A DNA stretch of 64,000 bases, from NCBI RefSeq assembly GCF_018449575.1, contig NZ_JAAVUT010000016.1, positions 53,744-117,743 of the forward strand, given 5' to 3'. Shown piece by piece: positions 33,410 to 43,214 of this stretch. Origin of the DNA: Sodalis sp. dw_96 (lineage in GTDB: Bacteria; Pseudomonadota; Gammaproteobacteria; Enterobacterales; Enterobacteriaceae). The translations under genes were made by a program, and so were the position numbers. The notes below the pieces were generated by a model. It worked only from the letters and a program-made list of their open reading frames with translations. It was not told where the DNA came from and ran no database searches. Within the stretch, counting starts at the first letter, position 1, and each line of letters opens with the position of its first letter.

Positions 33410-34582
33410 TCAGCCGGCGCCGGCCAGTTGACGATCGATACGCAGCAGACGGGATTGTATCACTAATGCCAGGGCGCAAAAGAGTGCGCCTGCAACACAA
33501 ATCCCATACCAGTGGCCCTGTTGCCATACCACTCCTCCCACTAGCGTGCCCAGCGCACCGCCGAGAAAACGCGTGACCATGTACAGCGTATTCAGCCTGC
33601 TCACGGCTTTCATATCCAGCTGATAGTTGCGATTCATACTGATAACGTGGCTGACCTGCATACCCAAATCCATCATGATCACCCCGGGTATCAGCGCGAA
33701 TGCATTGCCGAAACTCAATGCAAACGACACGAACGACAGCAGCATCAACACTCCGCCGATCAATAACAGCAGGGTCGGTCTAATGCGCGTGGACAAACGA
33801 CCGGCCGCCGGCGCGGCCATGACTCCCGCAGCGCCCACCAGAGCGAACAATCCGGCGTCTCTGGCGGTATAGCCCCGATGCAGGCTATCCAGATAAAACG
33901 CCAGCGTGGTCCAGAAGATACTGAACGCGCCGAACTGCAACGCGGCCGCCAGGGAGGTGATGCGTAATACCGGATGACGCCTGACCAGCCCGGCCAGGCT
34001 GACCAGCAGCGAAATATAGTTACCGTTAAAGGTCGGCTTGGCGGCGGGCAGCAGCGCCCGCAGCGCGAACAGCAAAAGAATCATGATGACCGCCGCCATA
34101 TAATAGACCGCCTGCCAGCCCAGCCATGTGCCGATCTGGCCCGAGACAAAGCGCGACAGCAAGATACCCAGCAGCAACCCGGCCATCACCAGTCCCACCG
34201 CTTCCCCCGCCTTTTCCGGGCCGGCCAGTTTAGCCGCGAACGGCGGCAGGATTTGCGGCACGATGCTGGTGAAGCCGATTAGAAAAGCAAAAACCAACAG
34301 CAGCCGGAAATCCGTCGCGCGGGCAAACAGCAGCAGCATCATGCACGCCAACGCCAGCATGATAGTCACCAGTCGGCGGCGTTCGATTTTGTCCCCCAGG
34401 GGCAAAAGCAAAAACATCCCCAGCGCATAGCCGAATTGGGTCAGGGCCGCCACCGCGCTGGCGCTTTGCTGCGTGACATGGAAACTCTTCGCCAGGGTGG
34501 CCAGCAGAGGCTGATTGTAATAGTTATTGGCCACCACCAGCCCGGCGGTTAACGCCATCACCCAGAGAGTAAAACGCTGCAT
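33410..34582 (-). CDS. MFS transporter (efflux-type, YgaY/SotB-like)
   Basis: This 390-residue carrier begins MQRFTLWVMALTAGLVVANNYYNQPLLATLAKSF, a signature of the group that includes YgaY and related drug/sugar exporters. It has 12 hydrophobic segments and the loop LLPLGDKIERRRLV. ATG 34582 has GGAG upstream and begins the conserved part. Two identical palindromes lie 100 and 250 bp upstream, hinting at tight regulation. The IclR gene follows on the same strand. Confidence 0.85.
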   Translation of the reverse strand: MQRFTLWVMALTAGLVVANNYYNQPLLATLAKSFHVTQQSASAVAALTQFGYALGMFLLLPLGDKIERRRLVTIMLALACMMLLLFARATDFRLLLVFAFLIGFTSIVPQILPPFAAKLAGPEKAGEAVGLVMAGLLLGILLSRFVSGQIGTWLGWQAVYYMAAVIMILLLFALRALLPAAKPTFNGNYISLLVSLAGLVRRHPVLRITSLAAALQFGAFSIFWTTLAFYLDSLHRGYTARDAGLFALVGAAGVMAAPAAGRLSTRIRPTLLLLIGGVLMLLSFVSFALSFGNAFALIPGVIMMDLGMQVSHVISMNRNYQLDMKAVSRLNTLYMVTRFLGGALGTLVGGVVWQQGHWYGICVAGALFCALALVIQSRLLRIDRQLAGAG

Positions 34583-34682
34583 AACAACCGCTCCTGATGA
34601 ATGGATTGTCGTTCCCCGCCACCCTCCCCGGGAAATAGCGCGCGGGGGGTAAGAATGGCGGGATCCAGGCGCCACGGGAAAA

Positions 34683-34703
34683 TTATTTCATATTATGAAA
34701 TAA
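34683..34703. promoter_or_regulatory. Palindrome ATTTCATA-t-TATGAAAT, copy 1
   Basis: A perfect inverted repeat; the arms extend to TTATTTCATA/TATGAAATAA. The first 12 bases (AATTATTTCATA) and the next 10 recur exactly 150 bp further right, so this is probably a repressor site for the MFS gene starting at 34582. Confidence 0.65.
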
Positions 34704-34833
34704 CAAAGATGAATATATTAAAACCGGTTTGCCCTGATAAAAAACCTTATCATGGCTATACACCGAAAACAACGCATAATTAATCCTATGCTCACAGCCG
34801 TAGCCATTTATTGAACGCGACGCCAGACGTAAT

Positions 34834-34852
34834 TATTTCATAATATGAAATA
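34834..34852. promoter_or_regulatory. Palindrome ATTTCATA-a-TATGAAAT, copy 2
   Basis: The same palindrome as at 34683 with only the central base changed, placed exactly 150 bp away (about 14 helical turns), a spacing suited to looping. It is closer to the 3' end of the nadX-like gene than to any start other than the MFS gene. Confidence 0.65.
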
Positions 34853-34914
34853 TACCTTGCCAGCAAAAAGCAGTCATTAATCCGTTAAGGTGGATAACCG
34901 TCAGGCCCGGGCGT

Positions 34915-35724
34915 TCAGGTACCGATGCGCACCGGAGCGTTCAACCGATCCAATACCGCCAGCACACTGTACAGCGTGAGAATACCGGTACGCGGATTAT
35001 CGGCGGAAGGTACATTTTCAATATTGAGGGTAAAACGGGAGGCGGAAGAATCCACTGCCACCGTATGGGTATTGTATTGCAGCCCCGGTACCGCCCAGAT
35101 TTCGTATTCGGTACGATCCGGTCCCATACCCGCCAGCGCCACGCTGGCCAATACGTTGGCATTGGCGGGGAACAGACGCGCCGCTTCCCTGGGGGAGCCC
35201 TTGAAAATCCGCGTCGGTTCGGTCATTGCATCCACATCGATGGCGTTATCCACCAGATAAGGGGCGCCGGCCAGCGACTTAGGCGGTTTACGGGTCACCA
35301 TTTTTACCGAATACAACTCGCCCACCGCGGCGGCCGCCAGGGCATCCAAACCGGCGATGCCTCCCGAGGGCACAATGATTTTCCCGCCGTTTTCACGGGC
35401 AATATCCTGCAAACCGGGGAGGGCGAGTAATCCGGTGGAGCTGAGCACCACCACCGTTTTACCTAGACGCAGCGCCGGCGCGGCAATGGATTCCAGCAGG
35501 CTGGACGGCGCGCACTCGATGATAAGATCGCACAGCGGCGCCAGGCCCGCGATGTTGGTGAAAAGGGGTTCAGCGCTTTGCCACCTTACAGCGGGAGGGG
35601 ATAAGGGATCCCTGACGGCGATGGCCGCCAGCGTATAACCCGCCTTGCCCTGATCCAGCGCTTTCGCCACGCCCCGACCTAGGGAGCCGAAACCCGCGAT
35701 GCCGACACGTAATGTTTTTTGCAT
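34915..35724 (-). CDS. nadX: L-aspartate dehydrogenase-like protein
   Basis: This 269-residue NAD(P)-binding protein has the Rossmann motif GIAGFGSLGRGVA, VPSGGIAGLDAL in the middle, and the family C-terminus with NTHTVAVDSSASRFTLNIEN followed by NPRTG. These match the NadX/aspartate dehydrogenase family, which oxidatively deaminates L-aspartate to oxaloacetate or iminoaspartate. It ends the leftward amino acid operon, 22 bp after the ABC ATPase gene. In this setting a catabolic role on an imported amino acid is more likely than NAD synthesis. ATG 35724 is used; an upstream TTG adds two residues. Confidence 0.83.
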   Translation of the reverse strand: MQKTLRVGIAGFGSLGRGVAKALDQGKAGYTLAAIAVRDPLSPPAVRWQSAEPLFTNIAGLAPLCDLIIECAPSSLLESIAAPALRLGKTVVVLSSTGLLALPGLQDIARENGGKIIVPSGGIAGLDALAAAAVGELYSVKMVTRKPPKSLAGAPYLVDNAIDVDAMTEPTRIFKGSPREAARLFPANANVLASVALAGMGPDRTEYEIWAVPGLQYNTHTVAVDSSASRFTLNIENVPSADNPRTGILTLYSVLAVLDRLNAPVRIGT

Positions 35725-35746
35725 GATCAATCCGGTTTATTCGTTA

Positions 35747-36520
35747 TTAATGAATGATTTTACTGAGAAAATCTTTTGCCCGTTCTGTCCGGGGATGCTG
35801 GAAAAACTCCTCGGGAGCGGCTTGTTCCAGGATCCGGCCTTGATCCATAAAGACCACCCGGTCGGCCACTTCCCGGGCGAAACCCATTTCGTGCGTTACG
35901 CATAACATGGTCATTCCTTCCCGGGCCAGCTGGATCATGGTTTCCAGCACTTCATTGACCATTTCGGGATCCAGCGCCGACGTCGGTTCATCAAACAACA
36001 TCACTTTGGGCTGCATACACAGCGCCCGGGCGATGGCCACCCGCTGCTGCTGGCCGCCGGAAAGTTCTCCGGGGTATTTTTTCGCCTGATCGGCAATGCG
36101 CACCTTCGTCAAATACTCCATGGCCACCTGCTCCGCTTCCTGCTTGCTTTTCCCCCGGGCGTTGATGGGCGCCAGGGTGCAATTTTCCAGAATGGTCAAA
36201 TGGGGAAATAAATTGAAATGCTGAAACACCATGCCGACATCGCGACGTATGGAGATGATATCCTGCGTCTGGTCCGTCAAGGTTTTACCGTTCACCACGA
36301 TAAGACCCGAGTCATGCTTTTCAATATGATTAATGCAGCGAATCATTGTCGACTTGCCGGAGCCGGAAGGCCCGCAAATAATGATTCTTTCCCCTTTTTT
36401 CACCGCCAGATCGATTTCCGACAGGGCGATGAATTGGCCGAAATTTTTATATACCGCTTCAAGCAATACAATGGAAGAGGCGCGGTCCAACCCGTGTTTT
36501 TCACCATTTCCCCGATTCAT
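35747..36520 (-). CDS. Polar amino acid ABC transporter ATP-binding protein (GlnQ/HisP type)
   Basis: This 257-residue ATPase has Walker [10 protein letters not shown], the Q-loop [13 protein letters not shown], the signature [15 protein letters not shown], Walker [13 protein letters not shown] and the switch histidine in [11 protein letters not shown], all as in polar amino acid importers. ATG 36520 ([16 protein letters not shown]) is chosen; a longer frame overlaps the permease gene. It forms one system with the two permeases and the binding protein of the same operon. Confidence 0.93.
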   Translation of the reverse strand: MNRGNGEKHGLDRASSIVLLEAVYKNFGQFIALSEIDLAVKKGERIIICGPSGSGKSTMIRCINHIEKHDSGLIVVNGKTLTDQTQDIISIRRDVGMVFQHFNLFPHLTILENCTLAPINARGKSKQEAEQVAMEYLTKVRIADQAKKYPGELSGGQQQRVAIARALCMQPKVMLFDEPTSALDPEMVNEVLETMIQLAREGMTMLCVTHEMGFAREVADRVVFMDQGRILEQAAPEEFFQHPRTERAKDFLSKIIH

Positions 36521-36551
36521 TGACTCTTTTTCCTGTAGGTTCGCGGCGATG

Positions 36552-37211
36552 TCAGCCAGAGCGCCATTTTTTGATAAATACGAATTCAAGCCGTGACAGC
36601 AGGAAACACAAAATGAAATAAAACAGTGCCACCAGGATAATAATATCCGGCCCCGGCTGCCCGACCCTCGATTCCCGGATGGCAAGCCCGGTGCCCAACA
36701 GATCGAGAAAACCGATGGTAGAGGTCAGCGCCGATTCCTTGATAACGGTAATGGCCACATTGACCATGGCCGGCGCCATTGTCCTTAACGCCTGCGGAAA
36801 AATGATTTTCGAAAATATTTTATAATGGCCGAGCCCCAGCGCCATGCCGGCCTCAATCTGTCCTTTGGATAATGATTTCACCCCGCCGTAAACCACTTGT
36901 GCTATATAAGCCGCACAGTTAATACTGAGAGCGGCGATGGCAGCGGTATAGGGAGGCATATCCAAACCGGTGGTGAGCGGCAGTCCGTAAAAAAAGAAAA
37001 ACAGCAGAATCAGGAACGGCACCGATCTCACCAATTCCACATAGGCTATGATCCATGCCCGGATAAATTTATTTCCGAAGGCGCGCAGGGATCCCAACAA
37101 GGTCCCCAACAGCCCTCCCAGGACCAACGATAAACCACATAATTTCAACGTCACCCAGCCGCCGAGCAGGAGAATATTCAGGTATTGGACTGGCACGGTA
37201 AAATACATCAT
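36552..37211 (-). CDS. Amino acid ABC transporter permease (HisM/GlnP type)
   Basis: This 219-residue inner-membrane protein has about five helices and the family EAA-like loop [27 protein letters not shown]. The start overlaps the end of the preceding permease by 4 bp, so both are co-translated and probably form a heterodimeric channel. Confidence 0.92.
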   Translation of the reverse strand: MMYFTVPVQYLNILLLGGWVTLKLCGLSLVLGGLLGTLLGSLRAFGNKFIRAWIIAYVELVRSVPFLILLFFFFYGLPLTTGLDMPPYTAAIAALSINCAAYIAQVVYGGVKSLSKGQIEAGMALGLGHYKIFSKIIFPQALRTMAPAMVNVAITVIKESALTSTIGFLDLLGTGLAIRESRVGQPGPDIIILVALFYFILCFLLSRLEFVFIKKWRSG

Positions 37212-37888
37212 CGCATCACGATCTCCTTAACCAGGCGCTTACCCAACAACCGCCAGATAAGGTTTATCAGCTGCACGCAAATAATGTAAAAAAGCGCCGC
37301 GACTAAAAAAACTTCAAAATAGCGAAAAACCACCGAACCGATGGATTGAGTACGGTAGGTCAGCTCCGCCACGCCGATAATCGACGCCTGCGCCGAGCCG
37401 AGCACCACCATCACCACCTGGTTGCCTAATGAGGGAAACACCACCCTGAGTAACTGCGGCAAAATGACTTTGCTGAACGTTTTAGACCGCGACAGGCTCA
37501 AAGCCTGGGCGGCTTCATATTGCCCGGCGGGAATGGCGCTGAGGCCGCCGCGACATATTTCGATCACGAACGCGGTGCTGTTAAGCGTCAAGCCCAATAC
37601 CCCAGCCTGCCAGCCAGTCAGCGGAACGCCGTTAGCCGGCAGAACAAAGAACAGCAGATAAAGCACCACGATGATGGGGATATTGCGGAAAATTTCCACG
37701 TAAGCGGCCGTCAGCCCGCGTAAAAGGCGGTTCGGCGAGCGGCGCAGCAGGGAGCCCCCCAGGCCAAGGGGGAAACTCAGCAGCAGGGATAACACGCTGA
37801 TCCACAACGTCAATAACGCCCCTTGACCCAACTGCGGCATATAGGGCAACAATACTGAGAAATCGGTCTGATATTCACCAATGTGCAT
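37208..37888 (-). CDS. Amino acid ABC transporter permease (HisQ/GlnP type)
   Basis: This 226-residue permease has the N-terminal LLTLWISVLSLLLSFPLGLG segment, AYVEIFRNIPIIVVLYLLFF and the EAA loop GQYEAAQALSLSRSKTFSKVILPQLLR. It lies 15 bp after the class V aminotransferase-like gene, in the same operon. Confidence 0.92.
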   Translation of the reverse strand: MHIGEYQTDFSVLLPYMPQLGQGALLTLWISVLSLLLSFPLGLGGSLLRRSPNRLLRGLTAAYVEIFRNIPIIVVLYLLFFVLPANGVPLTGWQAGVLGLTLNSTAFVIEICRGGLSAIPAGQYEAAQALSLSRSKTFSKVILPQLLRVVFPSLGNQVVMVVLGSAQASIIGVAELTYRTQSIGSVVFRYFEVFLVAALFYIICVQLINLIWRLLGKRLVKEIVMR

Positions 37889-37903
37889 GAGGCCGGCTTC
37901 CGA

Positions 37904-39043
37904 TTAAGAGTTTACGCAAAGTTCTTTTATGCGCGGCAGGACCTCAATGAGATGGGCAACATCTGCCAGGGTGTTATAACCGTGGAAACTGAACCTTACC
38001 CGCCCGCGACCGCCCCAGGCGAAAATCTTTTCCTCGCGCAACAGCGCCACCACCTCGGCGTTATGGGGAGTATCGATGCATACGCTGGCGCCATGGCGAT
38101 GAGGTTCGGCCGGGGTGGATGTGGAAATAGAATGGTCGACCAGCGCCGCCAACAAGGGTACCGTCAGTTGGCGGATATGCGCCTCCACCCGATGCATATC
38201 GAATGCCGATAAATAGTCAAGTGCCGACGACAGGACATACAGGGAAATATGGGAAGGATTGCCGCGGGTGAAGCACAGCGCGTCCTGATGCAGCGTTAAT
38301 TCACCGAGATAATCCGGCCGCTTGGTGCCGATGGAAATGGAATGCCAGCCGGCGCTGAGGGGACGCCAATCCGGCCGGCGCCGGCTGTTCCAGTAGGCGA
38401 TAGCGGTGCCGGTGACCCCCAGCAGCCATTTATAACAGGCGGAAAAGGCAAAATCGGCAATGTCGGCGTTAATAGGCAGGTAACCGGCCGCCTGGGTATA
38501 ATCCACCACCAGCATCGCCCCCACCGCGTCCGCCAGTTCCCGAAGCTTCATTAAATCCGCCCGCTCGCCGTTAAGATAAGAAATATAACTCACCGCGATA
38601 AGCCGGGTACGGTTGTCGATATGCCTGGCCATTTCCTGGGGGACGATGCTCTGCGCCAGCCGCAGCTCCATCTTTTGCTTTTGCAGTGACAGTGTACTGA
38701 CCAGGGAAGGATATTCATTGGCGTAGACGCAGACATTATCCCCCGGTCGCCAGTGGATGCTTTCAATAAGCATCGACATCCCCTCCGCCACATTGCTGAC
38801 AAAACCAATATCCCGCGGCTGGACCTGCCAGGAGGCGGCTATTTGCCGACGCACAAGCTGGAGCTTTTCTTCCTGCGCTGTCCTACCCGGCATACCGTTC
38901 GCTTTATCGGAGAAATAGGTCGCTACCGCCGTTTGGTGGCGGTGCAGCACTGCGGTTTCACCGCCGGCGCAAATATGGGTAACGCCTTCGGGTAAATTAA
39001 AGTCAACCGGGTTGAAGAGTGGAAAATCCGCCTTACGTTCCAT
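37904..39043 (-). CDS. Class V aminotransferase-fold PLP enzyme (cysteine desulfurase/isopenicillin N epimerase-like)
   Basis: This 379-residue fold-type I PLP enzyme has PLP-contacting D181 and Q184 (VVDYTQAAG) and the Schiff-base lysine K205 (SACYKWLLG). FVSNVAEGMSML provides the cofactor phosphate site. No clear catalytic cysteine of the sulfur-mobilising type is positioned near the C-terminus. Known activities in this family include cysteine desulfurase, kynureninase-like and epimerase reactions. It is embedded between the binding protein and the permeases of an amino acid importer, with an aspartate dehydrogenase-like gene at the end, so it likely acts on the imported compound. Confidence 0.82.
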   Translation of the reverse strand: MERKADFPLFNPVDFNLPEGVTHICAGGETAVLHRHQTAVATYFSDKANGMPGRTAQEEKLQLVRRQIAASWQVQPRDIGFVSNVAEGMSMLIESIHWRPGDNVCVYANEYPSLVSTLSLQKQKMELRLAQSIVPQEMARHIDNRTRLIAVSYISYLNGERADLMKLRELADAVGAMLVVDYTQAAGYLPINADIADFAFSACYKWLLGVTGTAIAYWNSRRRPDWRPLSAGWHSISIGTKRPDYLGELTLHQDALCFTRGNPSHISLYVLSSALDYLSAFDMHRVEAHIRQLTVPLLAALVDHSISTSTPAEPHRHGASVCIDTPHNAEVVALLREEKIFAWGGRGRVRFSFHGYNTLADVAHLIEVLPRIKELCVNS

Positions 39044-39094
39044 TTGTCTTTCCTCGTGAGCCTTTCAGGCCAAACCGATGTGTTATAAGTTCTT

Positions 39095-39934
39095 TTATTG
39101 TGCGGGAGCTTTAATAAAATCCGGAGGCTCAATGCCGAACCATTTTTTGGCCAACCGGTAATTGGTGCCGTCACTGTTTATCTTGTTGATAAAATCATTG
39201 AGCAATTTGACCCAAGCGTCGTCCCCTTTCGCTGCGCCGATGGCATCCTCTTCGGTAAGCAATAGCGGCGACAACGCCAGAAATTTATTACCGCTGTTCT
39301 TGGCAACCAATGCTATCAAGCCATTATTCGACGCAACCGCGCTGACCTGTTTACTGTCCAGCGCGCTGATCAAGTCCGCCTGGCCGGCGAATTCGGAAAC
39401 CTTCGCTTTAGGCAATTGGGTGCCGATTTTCGCGGCGGTGGTGCTCCCCCGGGTCACGCCTATGGTGAGGCCATCGTTATCAAAACTTTTGACGTCCTTG
39501 TATGGGCTGTCGGCGCGGGTCAGCAATTGAACGCCGTCCATCATATAGGGCGTGGAAAAGGACACCACGGCCTGGCGTTCCGGCGTCGGCGTAAATACCG
39601 CGATGGTGATGTCGGCTTTGTGAGTTTGCAAGGATGCCACCCGTCCGGCAATATCCGTACGGATATATTGGACTTTTACGCCTAATTGCTTACCGAGCAA
39701 TTCGGCGATATCAATATCGTATCCGGTAAAGCTCCCATCAGGATTTATCGATTCCCAAGGGGCATTGGCCGCTACGGTGGCGACTTTCAGCACACCGGTT
39801 TTTTTTATATTCGCCAGGGTATCGCCGTCGGCGCTTATGGCGGGCTGCGCAAAGATAATGGCACTGCTGATCAACCCCCAGAAAATCATCCTGAATGATT
39901 TTTTCTTACCGGCCACGACAGATATTTGCTGCAT
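39095..39934 (-). CDS. Periplasmic amino acid-binding protein of the same ABC system
   Basis: This 279-residue family 3 solute-binding protein has a long signal peptide (to about residue 35, ending AISA), the mature start LANIKKTGVLKVATVAANAPWES, GYDIDIAELLGKQLGVKVQYI and GRVASLQTHKADITIAVFTPTPER. It is the first gene of the leftward operon: binding protein, class V PLP enzyme, two permeases, ATPase, nadX-like. The ligand is probably a polar amino acid or derivative. Confidence 0.92.
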   Translation of the reverse strand: MQQISVVAGKKKSFRMIFWGLISSAIIFAQPAISADGDTLANIKKTGVLKVATVAANAPWESINPDGSFTGYDIDIAELLGKQLGVKVQYIRTDIAGRVASLQTHKADITIAVFTPTPERQAVVSFSTPYMMDGVQLLTRADSPYKDVKSFDNDGLTIGVTRGSTTAAKIGTQLPKAKVSEFAGQADLISALDSKQVSAVASNNGLIALVAKNSGNKFLALSPLLLTEEDAIGAAKGDDAWVKLLNDFINKINSDGTNYRLAKKWFGIEPPDFIKAPAQ

Positions 39935-40380
39935 GCTCTTCTTACTCCGCTAGTAACGTTTGGTCATCTTCTGACGACGGCTGTACCGATTGAATCCCAG
40001 AAAGTCTCTGATAAAATCGAATACGTTATCAAAGGGAAAACTCCGCCAAGTAGAAAACCTATTTTTCCATTTCCTTGATATTCCACTGTTTCACGATGGC
40101 TTAATTCCCCCTATTAAAAATAAAGCAATATGCGAGCCAGTAATTCGATACACAAAAAATTTGCGCACGATGTCTTATTAATAGATTTTTTTGATGAATC
40201 AATGCCAAGAATTTCCTCGCCATCCCGATACGTCATAATATATTTCCAACTTCCTCCTCGGACATAAGCCATAAAAAGCCCCGAGATATTTTTCCGATAT
40301 TTCTTTGAACCAGATTACGACATAATGCGTTGATGGGGCGTCATTCTGGTGCGTCCTGTCATCGAACCATATACCGTGGC
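39935..40380. other. 446-bp gene-free region
   Basis: No gene is supported; short frames inside have no coding character. It is AT-rich and should contain the promoter of the amino acid operon to its left. No operator palindrome or RNA gene was recognised. Confidence 0.5.
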
Positions 40381-40806
40381 TTATTTCGCAAACAGCTGTC
40401 CGATATCTTTAAAGGCTTTAAATTCGAGAGCATTTCCACAGGGATCCATTAAAAACATGGTGGCCTGTTCACCCACTTCTCCTTTAAAACGGATGCCCGG
40501 TTCAATCACAAAAGAAATATTGAAGGAAGTTAGCCGTTCGGCAAGGCGCTGCCACTGTTCCCATTCCAGGACAATGCCGAAATGGGGTACCGGTACATCG
40601 TGACCATCAACCGGATTGGTGTGGACATGCTGTTGCAGCGGGGTGATCGGATGTTCATGGATGACCAGCTGATGGCCGTAAAAATCAAAATCAACCCACT
40701 GCTCACTGGCGCGGCCCTCTTTGAGATCAAACACTTCACCATAAAACCGACGGGACGCGGGCAAATCATAAACCGGTATAGCCAAGTGAAAAGGGCTAAG
40801 CTTCAT
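40381..40806 (-). CDS. Glyoxalase/VOC-fold protein
   Basis: This 141-residue vicinal oxygen chelate protein starts [26 protein letters not shown] and contains [26 protein letters not shown] and [15 protein letters not shown], giving the His/His/Glu metal set of the fold. Related proteins are glyoxalases or extradiol dioxygenases; the length fits a single module pair. ATG 40806 follows GAGG. It is divergent from a LysR gene (127-bp gap) that probably controls it. Confidence 0.83.
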   Translation of the reverse strand: MKLSPFHLAIPVYDLPASRRFYGEVFDLKEGRASEQWVDFDFYGHQLVIHEHPITPLQQHVHTNPVDGHDVPVPHFGIVLEWEQWQRLAERLTSFNISFVIEPGIRFKGEVGEQATMFLMDPCGNALEFKAFKDIGQLFAK

Positions 40807-40933
40807 AAAAACCTCATATGTTAAATATTGCATTTAAATGTTGTAAAAACGTATCATTAACTATAATTTTTCTTATTAAAAGCGAATTTTTTTCGCGTAA
40901 AACATTAAAATTTTGAATGAATGGAGAAGCGGT

Positions 40934-41830
40934 ATGCTGCGCGAATTAAAAACCTTTCTGGCTGTTTTCCAATACGGCACTTTTTCCGCAGCCGGCCAGT
41001 GCATCGGCTTGACCCAGTCCGCGGTAAGCGCCCAAATACGAATTTTGGAAAATGCCATAGGCATGCAGCTGTTCGACCGGTCCGGACGAACGGCGGTGCT
41101 CAATGCCACTGGCGCACGGATATTGCCCATGGCTGAAGAAATCGTGGCGATATTTGCCCGCATGTCACAGCCCGATAACGTCAGCGAATATCGCGGTCCC
41201 ATCAAGATTGGCGCCATCGCCACCGCGCAAACCGGCGTATTGCCCAATGCGTTGCTCAGGCTGCACGTGGAGGCGCCGGCCATTGAACCAAAGCTAATAC
41301 CCGGTGTTTCATTTAATCTGCTCAGAGAGGTGGAAGCGGGAAATATTGATCTTGCCCTGGTGATTAAACCCGATTTCCCCCTGACCAAAGAGCTGTATTG
41401 GGAAACGTTGAAGCGTGAGCCTTTTGTTCTGATTACCCCTTCGACCATCAAAGAGTCCGATCCTATTACGATAATGCGCAGCCAACCCTTTATCCGTTAC
41501 GATCGCACCGCGTTTGGCGGACGACTGGTTTCACAGTTTTTGCGCGAACACCATATCGACCCCCCGCATACGCTTGAAATCGATGAAATTGATTCCATCG
41601 TTAAAATGGTCGAAGTGGGCCTGGGCGTGGCACTGGTGCCGCGGGCGGGTCTCTGGCTGGAGCGGGAGGTCAATCTGCGCATCATTTCCCTTGCCGAACA
41701 AACATTCCACCGTGAGCTTATTTTGATCATGCGTTATTCACAGCGCCAGTCATCGCTACATAAGTTATTTAGACGCTGCCTGTTGGCCGTAGTGCAGCAA
41801 GAGCTTTCGGACGATATGAATATCGTTTGA
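40934..41830 (+). CDS. LysR-family transcriptional regulator
   Basis: This 298-residue regulator has the N-terminal helix-turn-helix LKTFLAVFQYGTFSAAGQCIGLTQSAVSAQIRILE and a two-lobed effector domain starting PIKIGAIATAQTG, with late VEVGLGVALVPRAG. ATG 40934 has GGAG 7 bases upstream; the earlier ATG at 40913 lacks one. It faces away from the glyoxalase-fold gene and towards the ACS transporter. Confidence 0.9.
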   Translation: MLRELKTFLAVFQYGTFSAAGQCIGLTQSAVSAQIRILENAIGMQLFDRSGRTAVLNATGARILPMAEEIVAIFARMSQPDNVSEYRGPIKIGAIATAQTGVLPNALLRLHVEAPAIEPKLIPGVSFNLLREVEAGNIDLALVIKPDFPLTKELYWETLKREPFVLITPSTIKESDPITIMRSQPFIRYDRTAFGGRLVSQFLREHHIDPPHTLEIDEIDSIVKMVEVGLGVALVPRAGLWLEREVNLRIISLAEQTFHRELILIMRYSQRQSSLHKLFRRCLLAVVQQELSDDMNIV

Positions 41831-41832
41831 TT

Positions 41833-41861
41833 TATGTAAGCCCGCCGACGCGGCCTACATA
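41833..41861. terminator. Possible bidirectional terminator
   Basis: TATGTA and TACATA arms enclose a GC-rich imperfect stem between the convergent LysR and ACS transporter genes. There is one bulge and one mismatch, and no strong T-run. Confidence 0.4.
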
Positions 41862-41897
41862 ATCATTCACCCAGGTCGACGGTTTTCCTCGGTAAGG

Positions 41898-43214
41898 TTA
41901 TTCTATCTTCAGGCGTTTTAGCGGCCCGACGATAAACAGGTAGGAGCAGGTGCCGAGAATACCCATCAACCCAACGTACAGGATGGCATAATCAAACGAG
42001 CCGGTGGCGGAAATAATGTAGCCAATTAGCAGCGGCGTCACGATACTGGCGATATTGCCGAAGAAGTTAAACAAGCCGCCGGCGATACCCAGCAGCTCCT
42101 TGGGCGAGGTATCGCTTAATATGCACCAGCCCAGGTTGCCGAAACCCTTGGAAAAAAACGCCACGCTCATCACACAGACCACAAAGAGATCCGAATGCAC
42201 ATAATTGGCGCCGACAATCACGCTTGAGAAAATCATGCCGGCCATCACCGGCGTTTTGCGGGCGAAGGTCATGCTTTTGCCTTTTCTCAGCAGGTAATCG
42301 GAAAATAAGCCTCCTAATATGCCGCCGATAAAACCGGCGATGGCGGGTATGGACGCCACCAGCCCGACTTTAATGATGGTCATCCCCCGGGCCTGATAAA
42401 GATAGGTTGGAAACCAGGTCAGGAAAAACCAGGTAATGGAGGTCAAGCAGAACTGGCCGATATAGACCCCGACCATCATCCGATTGCATACCAGTATTTT
42501 GACGTGCTCGAGATTAATCGCCGAGATATTACGGGCTGCCGTCAGGTCGGGAATACCGCCACCGTCGCGGATATAGTCGATCTCGGCGGAATTGACGCTT
42601 TTGTGCCGCAGCGGATCGTTTACATACCACAGCCAGGCAATGCCGATAAATATACCGATGCCGCCGATATAATAAAAAATAAAGTGCCAGCTCAGGGCCT
42701 GCAATATCCAGGTCATCAGCGGCGTGAAAATCGCCAGGGAAATATACTGTGCCGCGGAGTAAATGGCGGTGGCAAAGGCGCGTTCTTTATTGGGAAACCA
42801 TTGTACCGTCAGGCGACTGTTGGCCGGAAATGCCGGCGCTTCCACCGACCCCATCAAAAACCGCAGAATAAACAGAACAATAAAAGGCGAGGCAAACAGA
42901 TAGACATAGCCCTGCATCACGGTGATTACCGACCAGACCAGCAGGGTGACGCCATAGACCAGCCGGGCACCGAGCTTATCCAGGAACCAGCCGCCGGGGA
43001 TCTGCATCAGCACATAAGCCCAGCCGAAGGCCGAAAAGGCCCATCCCATGGCGGAGGCGCTAAAGCCCAGTTCCTTGCTCATAAAGGGGGCGGCCACGGA
43101 CAGGGTGGCCCGGTCCACATAATTGAATACGGTGGCCAAGAATATAAATCCCAAAACGATAAACCGAATATTGGATTTTTTTTCAACGATGTCTGCCTTT
43201 ATTTCTGATGACAT
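41898..43214 (-). CDS. MFS transporter, anion:cation symporter family (hexuronate/glucarate type)
   Basis: This 438-residue carrier has the helix 1 signature FNYVDRATLSVAAPFM, the loop GGWFLDKLGARLVYG and the FPANSRLTVQWFPNKERAFATA segment typical of ExuT/GudP/GarP-like importers. It is downstream of the talarate/galactarate dehydratase on the same strand (105-bp gap), so it most likely imports galactarate or talarate. Confidence 0.88.
   Translation of the reverse strand: MSSEIKADIVEKKSNIRFIVLGFIFLATVFNYVDRATLSVAAPFMSKELGFSASAMGWAFSAFGWAYVLMQIPGGWFLDKLGARLVYGVTLLVWSVITVMQGYVYLFASPFIVLFILRFLMGSVEAPAFPANSRLTVQWFPNKERAFATAIYSAAQYISLAIFTPLMTWILQALSWHFIFYYIGGIGIFIGIAWLWYVNDPLRHKSVNSAEIDYIRDGGGIPDLTAARNISAINLEHVKILVCNRMMVGVYIGQFCLTSITWFFLTWFPTYLYQARGMTIIKVGLVASIPAIAGFIGGILGGLFSDYLLRKGKSMTFARKTPVMAGMIFSSVIVGANYVHSDLFVVCVMSVAFFSKGFGNLGWCILSDTSPKELLGIAGGLFNFFGNIASIVTPLLIGYIISATGSFDYAILYVGLMGILGTCSYLFIVGPLKRLKIE

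Larger units (their letters stand above)
34583..34914. other. 332-bp AT-rich promoter region with twin palindromes
   Basis: No gene is supported. The gap separates the efflux-type MFS gene from the nadX-like gene, both leftward. It contains the two palindromes listed separately and otherwise nothing recognisable. Confidence 0.6.

Noticed and set aside
37904..39043. Cysteine desulfurase IscS/SufS
   Set aside because: It shares the fold, but no iron-sulfur assembly genes are near, the importer context differs and the catalytic cysteine loop is not evident.
40019..40380. Small genes in the gap before the glyoxalase-fold gene
   Set aside because: Frames are short, AT-rich and lack ribosome sites or family features.
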